Of a DNA stretch of 64,000 bases, positions 1-10,129 are shown one piece after another; positions within the stretch are counted from its first letter, which is position 1; the number at the start of each line of letters is the position of its first letter. The stretch spans positions 1 through 64,000 of the forward strand of contig CAMBGQ010000005.1 of the NCBI GenBank assembly GCA_945866215.1, given 5' to 3'. The stretch comes from Opitutus sp. GAS368 (lineage in GTDB: Bacteria; Verrucomicrobiota; Verrucomicrobiia; Opitutales; UBA953). A model generated the notes under the pieces. The model was not told the DNA's origin and did no database searches. It was given only the letters and a program-made list of their open reading frames with translations. Both the position numbers and the translations under genes were made by a program.

Positions 1-824
1 GTCGCCGCGCTCGAAGCCGGCTGCCATGTCTTTGTCGAGAAGCCCCTGGCCGTTACCGTCGCCGAAGCCGAGCAGATCGTCGCCAAGGCCAAGGAAGTGA
101 AGCGCAAGGTCGTCATCGGCTACATCCTCCGTCACCACCCGGCCTGGACTCAGTTCATCAAGACTGTGCAGACGCTCGGCAAGCCGCTCGTCATGCGCAT
201 GAACCTTAACCAGCAGAGTTACGGTGACATGTGGAAGACGCATATGTCGCTCCTGCAGACTTGCAGCCCGGTCGTCGACTGCGGCGTCCATATGTCGACG
301 TGATGTGCCTCATGACCGGCAGCCGCCCCGTGCGCGTCTCCGGTATCGGCGCCCGCCTCACCGAAGATATGCCGGCGGGCCAAATTAACTACGGCCATCT
401 CCAGGTGACCTTCGCTGATGGCTCCGTCGGTTGGTATGAGGCTGGCTGGGGCCCGATGATGTCCGAAGAAGCCTTCTTTGTGAAGGACGTGATTGGACCG
501 AAGGGATGCGTCTCCATCGTCGCCGGCAAGGCCTCGCAGGCTGGTAATTCCGCCGACGTCGATTCGCACTCCGCCGCGCAGGCGCTCAAGGTGCACTCGT
601 CGCAACTCGGTGCCGACGGTAAGTTCACCAAGCCTGACGAGATTGTCCCGACCGACGCCGATCCCGGCCACGACGGTTTGTGCGAACGCGAGCAGGCCTA
701 CTTCGAGAAAGCCATCCGCGAAGACCTCGACCTCACCGCGCACATGGATGACGCCGTGAATTCGATGCGCATCGTCGCTGCCGCGGACCAGTCGTTCCGC
801 GAAGGACGCACGATTAACCTCTGA
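1..824 (+). pseudogene. Gfo/Idh/MocA family oxidoreductase, 5'-truncated by window edge and frameshifted near position 291
   Basis: Frame 1 reads VAALEAGCHVFVEKPLAVTVAEAEQI...VVDCGVHMST*; the homologous continuation (YVDVMCLMTGSRPVRVSGIGARLTEDMP...) is in another frame to 824. The EKPL motif is typical of the family. Confidence 0.75.
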
Positions 825-830
825 ACAGTA

Positions 831-1343
831 ATGGCGCACCCGAATCTCGTCTTCATGGGCGTCTGCGGTTGCGGCAAGAGCACCGTGGCGGAGATGTATG
901 CGGCGCGCACTGGCGGTACGCTCATCGAGGCCGATGGTTTTCACCCGCCGGCCAACATCGCGAAGATGAGCGCCGGCACACCGCTGAACGACGAGGACCG
1001 GGCGGGCTGGCTCACCGCCATGGCGGCCCGGCTGGCCGCGGGCATGGCGCGCGGCGAGGTGATGGTCATGACGTGCTCCGCCTTGAAGAAGGCCTACCGC
1101 GATCGCCTTCGCGAGGGTGACCCGGATGTCTTCTTTATCTTCCTCGATGGCAGTCAGGAGCTCCTACAGTCGCGGCTCGATGCACGCAAAGGGCACTTCA
1201 TGCCGCCCGGTCTCCTGGGCAGTCAGCTCGCCACGCTGGAGCGTCCGAACCTCGCCAGCGAGAAGTGCCTGCACGTCAGCATCAGCCTTTCGCCCGAGCA
1301 GATCTGCGCGACCGTCGGCGTGGCCATGCGTCGCTTCGCTTGA
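831..1343 (+). CDS. gntK: Gluconokinase-like carbohydrate kinase
   Basis: P-loop MGVCGCGKST and EADGFHPPANIAKMSAGTPLNDEDRAGWL motif typical of gluconokinases. Confidence 0.85.
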   Translation: MAHPNLVFMGVCGCGKSTVAEMYAARTGGTLIEADGFHPPANIAKMSAGTPLNDEDRAGWLTAMAARLAAGMARGEVMVMTCSALKKAYRDRLREGDPDVFFIFLDGSQELLQSRLDARKGHFMPPGLLGSQLATLERPNLASEKCLHVSISLSPEQICATVGVAMRRFA

Positions 1344-1350
1344 AAAGCAG

Positions 1351-1372
1351 AAGGCCCGCTTACGCGGGCCTT
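1351..1372 (+). terminator. Intrinsic terminator-like hairpin after gntK
   Basis: AAGGCCCGC-TTAC-GCGGGCCTT perfect inverted repeat 8 nt after the stop codon. Confidence 0.6.
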
Positions 1373-1391
1373 CGTCGGTCTGGTAGGTGGC

Positions 1392-2441
1392 TTACTTCTT
1401 CCAGATGACCTTGGACGGCTCGATGACGCTCGTCTTGTCGAGGGTCGGGAAGCCTTCCGGGATGGGCAGGGTGACCTTACCCGTCGCGGCCCATTCGGTG
1501 GAGCGAGCGAGAATGGCCTGGAAGCCCACGCAATGCAGGGCGTCGTAGCTGGTGTCGGCGGCCATGATGTGGCCCATCGAGGTGGTCACGACGCGACCCT
1601 TGCCGAACGGCGCGAACCAGACCATCGGCTCATGCATGTCGGTGCCGCCAAACTCCGGCTTGGAGAAGGAGCTCGCAAGCACGTGCATGTGGTCGGCGGT
1701 GCCGCGCATACGGTGGTAGAGTTCATCGGTGGCGTGGAGCCATTCGACGGGTATCCCTTGCATGACGGGGTGGGCGGCGTCGCGCGACTTGAGCGTGAAG
1801 ACATGCTTGGGGCCGTGGCCGGAGCCGAAGCCCTTGTCCTGAATCTTCTCGGCGGCGTCGTCAAGCGCGACGGCCTGGCCAGTCTTGTCGTCGACCGCGA
1901 TGCGTTTGGCGAAGGTGGCGCCGCGCCAGCCGCAGCAGATCATCTCGTTGAAGTTATCCCAGCCAGTGAAGGCGTTATTGGCGGCGTGGACGTTGACGAG
2001 GCCGCCACCGTTCATCACGAACTCGGTGAAGGAATCTTTCATGTCGGCGCCCCATTCTGGGCCGTTATAGTTGTTCACGATGACCTGATGGTCGGCGAAC
2101 TTCGGGGCCCATTTTTCCCACGCGGCCGCGTTGGCCTGGTTGAAGGCGGCTTCGGCGGCGTTCCACTGCTTCATCGCGGCATCGAAATCTTTCTTCGCGG
2201 CGGGGTCGCCGGCCTTCGGGCGCGCCGGCCTCGGCTGGGCGAAACCCGCGGGAGCGGTGGCGACCGTCACGGTGAAGCGACCGGTGGCTTCGAGGGTGGC
2301 TTTGGTGGACTCGGTCGTGCGGATCCAGTCGTGGTTATTACGTCCGTCGAGCATCAGGACGCGGATTTTCTCGGCGGCTCCGAGCGGCAGGGCCAGGAGG
2401 GCGAGCAGGCAGACGAGCCCGAGCTTGTGCAGGGTTTTCAT
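1392..2441 (-). CDS. ThuA-like domain secreted protein
   Basis: Signal peptide MKTLHKLGLVCLLALLALPLGAA; KIRVLMLDGRNNHDW and GGGLVNVHAANNAF motifs. Confidence 0.8.
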   Translation of the reverse strand: MKTLHKLGLVCLLALLALPLGAAEKIRVLMLDGRNNHDWIRTTESTKATLEATGRFTVTVATAPAGFAQPRPARPKAGDPAAKKDFDAAMKQWNAAEAAFNQANAAAWEKWAPKFADHQVIVNNYNGPEWGADMKDSFTEFVMNGGGLVNVHAANNAFTGWDNFNEMICCGWRGATFAKRIAVDDKTGQAVALDDAAEKIQDKGFGSGHGPKHVFTLKSRDAAHPVMQGIPVEWLHATDELYHRMRGTADHMHVLASSFSKPEFGGTDMHEPMVWFAPFGKGRVVTTSMGHIMAADTSYDALHCVGFQAILARSTEWAATGKVTLPIPEGFPTLDKTSVIEPSKVIWKK

Positions 2442-2488
2442 GGGGAGGTGCCTATTGGAGATATTTCCTGAGGATGTGCGAGCGTTTT

Positions 2489-4012
2489 TCAGTGGCGGTC
2501 CAGCGAGCGATAATGAATGGCCTCCAATAGGTGAGTGGTGGCGATCCGTTCGGCCTCGGCGAGGTCGGCGATTGTGCGGGCAACCCGCAAGATGCGGTCA
2601 TAAGCGCGGGCGGACAGACCCAGCTTTTCCATCGCCTGCTGGAGGAGATCGCCTTGGGCTTTCTCCAGGGCGCAATATTCACGGAGTTCACGCCCGCCGA
2701 GGAGAGCGTTGCACCCGCCTATCCGGCTGCCGAAGCGTTGGCGCTGCCTGGCTCGCGCCGCTTCGACGCGACCGCGGATGGCGGCGGAGGCTTCACCGGG
2801 TGCCGCATCGCGGAGTTCGTCGAGCGTGAGGGCTGGCGCCTCGACCTGGATGTCGATGCGATCGAGGAGCGGTCCGGAGATCTTGCCGCGGTATTTACGC
2901 ACCTGCATGGGCGAGCAGCGGCACTCACGTCGCCGGTCGCCGAGATGCCCGCAGGGGCAGGGGTTCATCGCGGCTACGAACATCAGGCGCGCGGGGAGGG
3001 TGACCTTGGCCGCGGCGCGCGAGACCGTGACCTGGCCGTCTTCGAGCGGCTGGCGGAGCACTTCCAGCGCCGAGCGGCGAAATTCCGGGAGCTCGTCGAG
3101 GAAGAGCACGCCGAGGTGGGCAAGCGAGACCTCGCCGGGTCCTGGGATGCTGCCGCCGCCGATGAGCCCGATGTCGCTGATCGTGTGGTGTGGTGAGCGG
3201 AACGGCCGTTGCCAACCGCGGCGGGGGTCGGCGAGTCCCATACCGGCCGCCGAATGCACGCCGAGAATCTCGAGGAATTCCTCCGCGTCAGGCGCCGGTA
3301 GGATCGTCGGAATCCGTTTTGCGATGAGCGATTTCCCGGAACCGGGCGGCCCGATCATCAGTAGGTTGTGTCCGCCGGCGGCGGCGACTTCGACCGCCCG
3401 GCGGATTGCCAGTTGTCCTTTGACCTCCGCAAAATCGGGCAGGCCCTCGGCCGACGTGACCTCCGGCGCACGCTTTGGCGTCAGCGGTGCGATCTTCGCT
3501 TCGCCCGTGAGGAAACGCAGGGCGCCGTCAAGCGTGTCGGCCGGGATGGCCTCGATGCCGCCGACGAGCGCGGCCTCCTCGGCCGATGCCCGGGGCAGGA
3601 TGACGCCGCGGAGGCCCGACTTGCGGGCCAGGATGGCCATGGCGACACCACCACGGACAGGTCGGGTCGCGCCGCTCAGGCCGAGCTCGCCGGCGATGAG
3701 GTAGTGCTGCAGGAAAGTCCGGTCCAGTTGACCCGTCGATGCGGCGATACCGAGTGCGATGGGCAGATCGTAGATTGCGCCCTCCTTTTTCAGGTCGCCG
3801 GGTGCCAGATTGATGGTCGTACGCGTCTCCGGCAGACGGAGGCCGCTGTTCTGGAGCGCCGACTGCACGCGCTCTTCGGACTCCTTCACCGCCGCATCGG
3901 GCAGGCCGACGAGCCAGAGGCCGAATTCACCCATCTCGCCGGAATTGACCTCGATCTCGACCGGCACGGCTTCGACACCGACCAAAGCGGCGGAACGGAT
4001 GACAGAGAGCAT
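2489..4012 (-). CDS. comM: YifB/ComM family Mg-chelatase-like AAA ATPase
   Basis: [49 protein letters not shown] and full-length YifB layout. Confidence 0.93.
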   Translation of the reverse strand: MLSVIRSAALVGVEAVPVEIEVNSGEMGEFGLWLVGLPDAAVKESEERVQSALQNSGLRLPETRTTINLAPGDLKKEGAIYDLPIALGIAASTGQLDRTFLQHYLIAGELGLSGATRPVRGGVAMAILARKSGLRGVILPRASAEEAALVGGIEAIPADTLDGALRFLTGEAKIAPLTPKRAPEVTSAEGLPDFAEVKGQLAIRRAVEVAAAGGHNLLMIGPPGSGKSLIAKRIPTILPAPDAEEFLEILGVHSAAGMGLADPRRGWQRPFRSPHHTISDIGLIGGGSIPGPGEVSLAHLGVLFLDELPEFRRSALEVLRQPLEDGQVTVSRAAAKVTLPARLMFVAAMNPCPCGHLGDRRRECRCSPMQVRKYRGKISGPLLDRIDIQVEAPALTLDELRDAAPGEASAAIRGRVEAARARQRQRFGSRIGGCNALLGGRELREYCALEKAQGDLLQQAMEKLGLSARAYDRILRVARTIADLAEAERIATTHLLEAIHYRSLDRH

Positions 4013-4147
4013 GCCGCAGGGCAGGGGTTAAAGGGGGATGCCACAATCCCCGACGCTTGGGGCCTAAATCTCAGCATTACCCCCCATTGCTGGGGGTTTT
4101 GTCTTGGCAACTCTTTGGCAGTTTGGCTGTCATAATATCTCCTTTTC

Positions 4148-6712
4148 ATGTTTCCCCGTCTCGCCCTCCTTAGCCTGCTCCTATCGCCCCTGGTCTCCTC
4201 CGGCGCTGTCTCCCCGTTCCTCGAGAAGAACTGCGTCGAGTGCCATGACGCCGATGCCAAGAAGGGCGGCCTCGACCTGACTGCCTTGAAGTCCGACCTG
4301 ACCGACCCGAAGTCCTTCGAGACCTGGGTGAAGATCTTCGACCGAACCACCAATGGAGAGATGCCACCCAAGAAGAAGCCGCGTCCCGACGCCTCCCAGA
4401 AGGCCGCTTATCTCGGTGACCTTTCCACGCTCCTCCTCCGTCAGGATACTGCTCGTATCGCCGCCGAAGGTCGCACCGTCGAACGGCGCATGAATCGGCA
4501 TGAGTACGAGAATGCCGTGCGCGACCTCCTGCAGGCTCCCTGGCTCGACCTGAAGGAGATCCTGCCGGAGGACACCGAGGCGTTCCGCTTCAATAAGACC
4601 GGACAGGCCCTCGACGTCTCGCACGTCCAGTTGCAACGCTACCTTACCGCCGCGGAAGAAGGATTGCGCTCCGCCTTCATCTCTTCGGTCGAGAAGCCGG
4701 ACGGCTCAACGATGCGACACTATGCGCGTCAGCAGGGTAGCTACACTGGCAAGATGAAGTTCTCGGAATTCAACCAGTCGCCTGAGCGCGCCACCTTCCC
4801 GACGCTCGGCTTTGCGGGCCAGCCGGATGTGCGCCGTGGTGACGCTAAATTAACCGTTGGAAAGTCGGATCCTAAGCTTCGCGACGAGGAAGGCGTGGGG
4901 GTCGTCCATGGCGCCTATGAACCGGTGGAACCGAGCTTCAGTACGTTCCAAGCTCCGGCCGACGGGAGATATAAGCTGAAGCTCTGCGGCCACTCCGTTT
5001 GGGTTGGCCCAGGCAAGCCGACGGGTAAGGGGCCGACGCGTTGGTATATCCCGGACCTCGATGATATCTCCAAAGGCCGTCGACCCGAGCCCGTGACGGT
5101 CTATGCGCTTAAGCATCAGCGCGTCCTGCGACGTATCGGCAACGTCGACTTCAATCCTGACCCTACGGTCAATGAACTCGATGTCGTCCTCGAGGCTGGT
5201 GAGACCATCCGGATCGACGCCGTCCGTTTCTATCGTTCCCGTCCGGGTGCCAGCCGCGCGCAGAATCCTTTGGCAACGCCGGAAGGCCAGCCTGGCCTAG
5301 TGATGCGCTGGATTGAGGTGGAAGGCCCCATTGCGCCCAAGTGGCCTGCTGCGCCTTACGCTGTATTGTTCGACAATCTGCCGGCGAAGCCTGCCGTGGG
5401 CTCGCTCCTCCGTTATGATGTCGAGACGAAGGATGCGCCCAAGGACGCCGAGCGCCTGCTTCGCCGTTTCGTGAAGCTGGCCTATCGCACCCCGGTATCG
5501 GCTCAGGAAGAAGTCCGGTTCCTGCCCCTCATCCTTGGAGCCATGAAGTCGGGCAGCACCTTCGCCGAGGCCATGTTGACCGGCTATACCGCCGTGCTCT
5601 GCTCGCCTTCCTATCTCTACCTCCAAGAGAAGCCCGGCCGACTGGATGATTATGCTTTAGCCGCCCGCTTGGCTTATTTCCTCTGGAACTCCCCGCCCGA
5701 CGCGCAGCTTCGCTCTCTGGCCGCCGCCGGCACGCTGCATGACCCGAAAACCCTGCGAGCGCAGACGGAACGTCTCCTCGCCGATCCTCGCTCGGCCCGC
5801 TTCGTCGAGACGTTCACCGACTACTGGCTCGATCTGCGTAAGGCCGGCGCCAACGACCCGGATAATCTGCTGTATCCGGACTATTACCTCGACGACCACC
5901 TCGTCGAGTCAGCGCGCGACGAGAGCCATGCCACCTTCGCTGAGATGATTCGCGGCAATCTGCCGGCCCGTAATATCGTCGACGCGGATTTCGTCTTCGT
6001 GAATGAACGCCTCGCGGCACTTTATGAGCTGCCTCCGGTGGCTGGTGCGAAGTTGCAGAAGGTCACTCTCCCTAAGGATAGCGTCCGTGGTGGCTTCATG
6101 ACCCAGGCTGCGGTCCTCAAGGTCACCGCCAATGGTACGACGACCTCGCCGGTTATTCGCGGCGCCTGGATCATGGAACGTGTCCTTGGCCGTAAGCCCC
6201 CGCCCCCTCCTCCCAGCGTACCGGCCGTCGAGCCAGACACCCGTGGCGCCGTGACGATCCGTCAGCAGCTGGATAAACACCGCACGCTGGAGTCTTGTTC
6301 TTCTTGCCACACCCAGATTGATCCGCCCGGCTTCGCGCTCGAGAATTTCGACGTCATGGGCGGCTTCCGGGAGCGCTATCGTGCGCTCGACGGCAAGACT
6401 CCGGAGATCGGCATCGGCAAGAACGGCCAGAAGTATGCCTTCCATAATGCCTTGGCGATCGAGACCTACGGCGACCTCGACGGGAAGAAGTTCAAGGACA
6501 TCCGCGAATTCAAGAAGATCGTCGCCGCCGACGAGCGTCAGCTCGCACGTAATATTATCGGTCAGTTGACGGTCTATGCCACCGGTGCGCCGGTCGGTTT
6601 CGCCGACCGCCCGAAGGTCGAGACCATCCTCGATCAGGCCAAGGAAGGCCATTATGGGGTCCGAAATCTCATTCACGGGCTTGTTTCCAGTGAACTATTC
6701 CTTAACAAATAA
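4148..6712 (+). CDS. Planctomycete-type cytochrome c protein (DUF1587/DUF1592/DUF1588/DUF1585-like)
   Basis: Two CxxCH haem motifs (CVECH near the N-terminus, CSSCH near the C-terminus), [14 protein letters not shown] and [29 protein letters not shown]. Confidence 0.9.
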   Translation: MFPRLALLSLLLSPLVSSGAVSPFLEKNCVECHDADAKKGGLDLTALKSDLTDPKSFETWVKIFDRTTNGEMPPKKKPRPDASQKAAYLGDLSTLLLRQDTARIAAEGRTVERRMNRHEYENAVRDLLQAPWLDLKEILPEDTEAFRFNKTGQALDVSHVQLQRYLTAAEEGLRSAFISSVEKPDGSTMRHYARQQGSYTGKMKFSEFNQSPERATFPTLGFAGQPDVRRGDAKLTVGKSDPKLRDEEGVGVVHGAYEPVEPSFSTFQAPADGRYKLKLCGHSVWVGPGKPTGKGPTRWYIPDLDDISKGRRPEPVTVYALKHQRVLRRIGNVDFNPDPTVNELDVVLEAGETIRIDAVRFYRSRPGASRAQNPLATPEGQPGLVMRWIEVEGPIAPKWPAAPYAVLFDNLPAKPAVGSLLRYDVETKDAPKDAERLLRRFVKLAYRTPVSAQEEVRFLPLILGAMKSGSTFAEAMLTGYTAVLCSPSYLYLQEKPGRLDDYALAARLAYFLWNSPPDAQLRSLAAAGTLHDPKTLRAQTERLLADPRSARFVETFTDYWLDLRKAGANDPDNLLYPDYYLDDHLVESARDESHATFAEMIRGNLPARNIVDADFVFVNERLAALYELPPVAGAKLQKVTLPKDSVRGGFMTQAAVLKVTANGTTTSPVIRGAWIMERVLGRKPPPPPPSVPAVEPDTRGAVTIRQQLDKHRTLESCSSCHTQIDPPGFALENFDVMGGFRERYRALDGKTPEIGIGKNGQKYAFHNALAIETYGDLDGKKFKDIREFKKIVAADERQLARNIIGQLTVYATGAPVGFADRPKVETILDQAKEGHYGVRNLIHGLVSSELFLNK

Positions 6713-6722
6713 TAATACCCCC

Positions 6723-8060
6723 ATGGCTTCTCCCCTAAACTCGGCCAACACGCCTTACGTCGCCTTCAAGCGTGCCGTCTCCCGTCGTCGCTTCTTGGCT
6801 GGAACTGGTGTGCTGCTCGCGCTGCCGATGCTTGACGCCATGACGCCGGCCTTCGCCGCCGCGCCGGCCCCCTCGGCCAAGCCGCGTCGCATGCTGGGCA
6901 TCTGCAACAATCTTGGCCTGGTGCCCGACTACTTCTTCCCGACCGGCAAGGGTAAGGACTACAAGGCGTCGCCGTACCTCGAGCTCCTGCAGGTGCACCG
7001 TAATGATTTCAGCGTCTTTTCTGGCGTCTCGCACCCGGACGTCGACGGCGGCCACCCGGCCGACAACTGCTTCCTGACCGCGGCTCCGCATCCGAGTAGC
7101 GGCGGTTTCCGCAATACCATTTCGCTGGATCAATTCATGGCGGAGCGTGTCGGCCACTTGACGCGTTTCCCTTCGATGACCCTCGGCGTCAACTGCGCCC
7201 GCGGTTCGCGCAGCCTTTCCTGGACGGCCGGCGGCGTGATGATCCCGACTGAAGAGAAGGCCTCCGAGGTCTTCCGCAAGATGTTCATGGGTGGATCCGC
7301 CTCCGAGGTGCAGGCCCAGGAGCGCCGCCTCCACCTCGGCCAGAGCATCCTCGATGCCGTTGGCGGTCAGGCGGGCGAGCTTCGCCGCTCGATGGGCGGT
7401 CAGGATCGCAATCGTCTCGACCAGTATTTCACCAGCGTCCGCGAACTCGAACAGCGTATGCAGATGTCCAAGGAGTGGGAGCGGAAGCCCCGTCCGGTGG
7501 CCAAGACCTCCGCGCCGCTCGACCCCGGTAGCCCCAAGGAGTACATGGATAAGGTCAGCCTAATGTATGACATGGCCCGTCTCTGCTTTGAGACCGACTC
7601 TTCCCGTGCCGTGACCCTCATGCTGGATAGCGTGAACACGCCAGCCCTCGACATTGACCATGTCCATACCACGACGGACGGCTATCACAGCCTGTCGCAC
7701 CACGGCAAGTCGGCCAAGAAACTTTCGCAGCTCAAGGATATCGACAGCATGCACATGCGTCTGCTCGCGAAACTCATGGCGGACCTCAAGACCTCGAAGG
7801 AAGACGGCGCGCCGCTCCTCGACCGCACGATGATTCTTTACGGCAGCAACCTTGGTAACGCCAGCGCCCACACCACGCACAATCTGCCGACGCTCTTCAT
7901 GGGCGGAGGTTTTAATCATGGTCAGCACCATGTGTTCGACACCGAGCACAATTACCCGCTGCCGAACCTCTTTGTTTCGATGCTTCAGCGCATGGGTATC
8001 GATGCGGACAAGTTCGCTTCGTCGACCGGGTCGATGCGCGGCTTGAACCTGGTCGGCTAA
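6723..8060 (+). CDS. DUF1552 domain protein with N-terminal Tat-like signal
   Basis: [19 protein letters not shown] signal; follows the PSD1-type cytochrome gene as is usual in PVC genomes. Start chosen at ATG 6723 rather than the ORF-track start 6576. Confidence 0.88.
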   Translation: MASPLNSANTPYVAFKRAVSRRRFLAGTGVLLALPMLDAMTPAFAAAPAPSAKPRRMLGICNNLGLVPDYFFPTGKGKDYKASPYLELLQVHRNDFSVFSGVSHPDVDGGHPADNCFLTAAPHPSSGGFRNTISLDQFMAERVGHLTRFPSMTLGVNCARGSRSLSWTAGGVMIPTEEKASEVFRKMFMGGSASEVQAQERRLHLGQSILDAVGGQAGELRRSMGGQDRNRLDQYFTSVRELEQRMQMSKEWERKPRPVAKTSAPLDPGSPKEYMDKVSLMYDMARLCFETDSSRAVTLMLDSVNTPALDIDHVHTTTDGYHSLSHHGKSAKKLSQLKDIDSMHMRLLAKLMADLKTSKEDGAPLLDRTMILYGSNLGNASAHTTHNLPTLFMGGGFNHGQHHVFDTEHNYPLPNLFVSMLQRMGIDADKFASSTGSMRGLNLVG

Positions 8061-8142
8061 TCGGAGGTTTCCTGCCGAATAGGACGGGGATAGGCACTTG
8101 CCCACAGTTGCGCTTCGGGCAGTGTCGGGTGACCCCTTTCCC

Positions 8143-8883
8143 ATGAGAATTCAGAAATCTACTGATGCCGTCGCCATGGGCCAGGCCGCATCCGCGCAAG
8201 GTGCGAAGGTGCTGCGCGATGTCTTGGCTAGGAAGGGCCGGGCAAACATCATCGTGGCCACCGGAGCCAGCCAGTTCGAGACGTTGAAGTGCCTGGTGAA
8301 GGAGTCCGGCATCGATTGGTCCAAGGTCACCGTCTTCCATCTCGACGAATATGTCGGCCTCCCGGAGTCGCATGGCGCGAGCTTCCGCAAGTACCTGCGC
8401 GAACGATTCATCAGCCAGCTTCCCGCCCAGCCTGAGTTCGTCCCGGTCGACGGCGACGCCAAGGATTTGAATGCCGAACTCAAGCGCCTGAATGACCGCA
8501 TCACCGCCTGTCCCATCGATCTCTGCTTCGCCGGTATCGGAGAGAACTCCCACCTCGCCTTCAACGATCCGCCCGCCGACTTTGCCACCGAAGTCCCTTA
8601 CATCGTGGTGAACCTGGATAACGCCTGCCGGGCCCAGCAATTCGGCGAGGGATGGTTCTCCGCCATGTCCGACGTCCCCAAGCAGGCCATCTCGATGTCT
8701 ATCCGTCAGATCATGAAGAGTAGCTGCCTTATCCTGTCGGTGCCGGACAAGCGCAAGGCCGCCGCCGTCAAGGGCACGGTCGAAGGTCCGGTGACGCCGA
8801 CCTGTCCCGCTTCGATCGCCCAGCAGCACGCCGACTGCACGCTGTATGTCGACGCGGCCGCCGCTTCAGAACTTACCCGCTGA
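8143..8883 (+). CDS. nagB: Glucosamine-6-phosphate deaminase
   Basis: FHLDEYVGLPESHGASFRKYLRERF and GIGENSHLAFNDPPADF motifs. Confidence 0.92.
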   Translation: MRIQKSTDAVAMGQAASAQGAKVLRDVLARKGRANIIVATGASQFETLKCLVKESGIDWSKVTVFHLDEYVGLPESHGASFRKYLRERFISQLPAQPEFVPVDGDAKDLNAELKRLNDRITACPIDLCFAGIGENSHLAFNDPPADFATEVPYIVVNLDNACRAQQFGEGWFSAMSDVPKQAISMSIRQIMKSSCLILSVPDKRKAAAVKGTVEGPVTPTCPASIAQQHADCTLYVDAAAASELTR

Positions 8884-8886
8884 CCC

Positions 8887-10044
8887 GTGTCCGCCGCCTC
8901 GTCCCAGCGCATCCTCGGCCGCGATCCCTCGACGGGCAGGGGCGTTGTCGTCACGACCGATGGTGGCCTGATTGCGGCGATTGAATTCCAGGAGCACGGC
9001 GAGAAGCAGTGGTTGAGCGCAGGCTTCATTGACCTGCAGGTTAATGGCTATGCTGGACATGATCTTAACGGGCTCACGCTCGACATCGCGACCGTGCAGG
9101 CTCTTTGCCAAGCGATGCTCAAGGTGGGTGTCACGACTTTCCTGCCCACGATTATTACCGCGCCGGAAGCCCGTATCTGCGCGGCCTTGAAGGCTATCCG
9201 TGAGGCGTGTGGGCAGTATCCTGAAGTCGCCGCGATGGTCGCCGGCATCCATGTCGAAGGACCGCACATCGCTCCCGAGGATGGCCCGCGCGGTGCACAC
9301 CCTGCGGCCGATGTGCGCCCGCCTTCGATCGCCGAATTCGATCGCTGGCAGGTGGCCGCCGGTGGGCTCGTGAAGCTCGCCACGCTTTCCCCGCACTGGT
9401 CGGAGGCGCCCGCTTACATTCGCCATCTCGTGAAGGCCGGCGTGACGGTCTCGCTTGGGCATACTTCCGCCGACTCCGCGCAGATCGCCGCGGCCGTCGA
9501 CGCGGGCGCGACGCTTTCGACGCACCTCGGCAACGGCTCACATGCGATGCTGAACCGTCGTCATAACCATCTCTGGCCTCAGTTGGCGGACGATCGCCTC
9601 ACCGCCATGTTCATCGCCGATGGGCATCACCTGACGCCCGCACAACTCAAGACCATGCTTCGAGCCAAAGGCCTCGAGCGATCTTTGGTCGTCTCTGATA
9701 CGGTCGCCCTGGGCGGACTGCCCGCGGGCAAGTACCATACCCCCATCGGCGGCAAGGTGGAGCTTAAGGCGGATGGCTTCCTCGCCATCGACGACGGTAC
9801 GGGCAATTACCTCGCTGGAGCGTCTTTGCCCATGACCGCCGCTATTCCCGTGCTGGTGAACCAAGTCGGGCTGACCTTAGGTGAAGCCATCACTTTACTA
9901 ACGGCCGCCCCGGGCCGAGTTGTCGGGGGTAGGGGAGTCTTGGCGGTCGGCCAGCCGGCGGACCTTATGGCTTTCCATTGGGATGGTTCCTCGGTCCGGC
10001 CGGAGGTGGGCGGCGTCTGGCTGCGGGGCCGCTCCGTCGCCTGA
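8887..10044 (+). CDS. nagA: N-acetylglucosamine-6-phosphate deacetylase (GTG start)
   Basis: FIDLQVNGYAGHDLN, GIHVEGPHIAPEDGPRGAH, SLGHTSAD, STHLGNGSHA; directly follows nagB. Confidence 0.92.
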   Translation: MSAASSQRILGRDPSTGRGVVVTTDGGLIAAIEFQEHGEKQWLSAGFIDLQVNGYAGHDLNGLTLDIATVQALCQAMLKVGVTTFLPTIITAPEARICAALKAIREACGQYPEVAAMVAGIHVEGPHIAPEDGPRGAHPAADVRPPSIAEFDRWQVAAGGLVKLATLSPHWSEAPAYIRHLVKAGVTVSLGHTSADSAQIAAAVDAGATLSTHLGNGSHAMLNRRHNHLWPQLADDRLTAMFIADGHHLTPAQLKTMLRAKGLERSLVVSDTVALGGLPAGKYHTPIGGKVELKADGFLAIDDGTGNYLAGASLPMTAAIPVLVNQVGLTLGEAITLLTAAPGRVVGGRGVLAVGQPADLMAFHWDGSSVRPEVGGVWLRGRSVA

Positions 10045-10129
10045 GGGCCGAATGGGGTTATCGAAAAATTCGATATAAGGTTGGGAAGCTAAACCTCGCC
10101 TCTTCGGAGTGGGGGCCTAGTTTGAGGAC

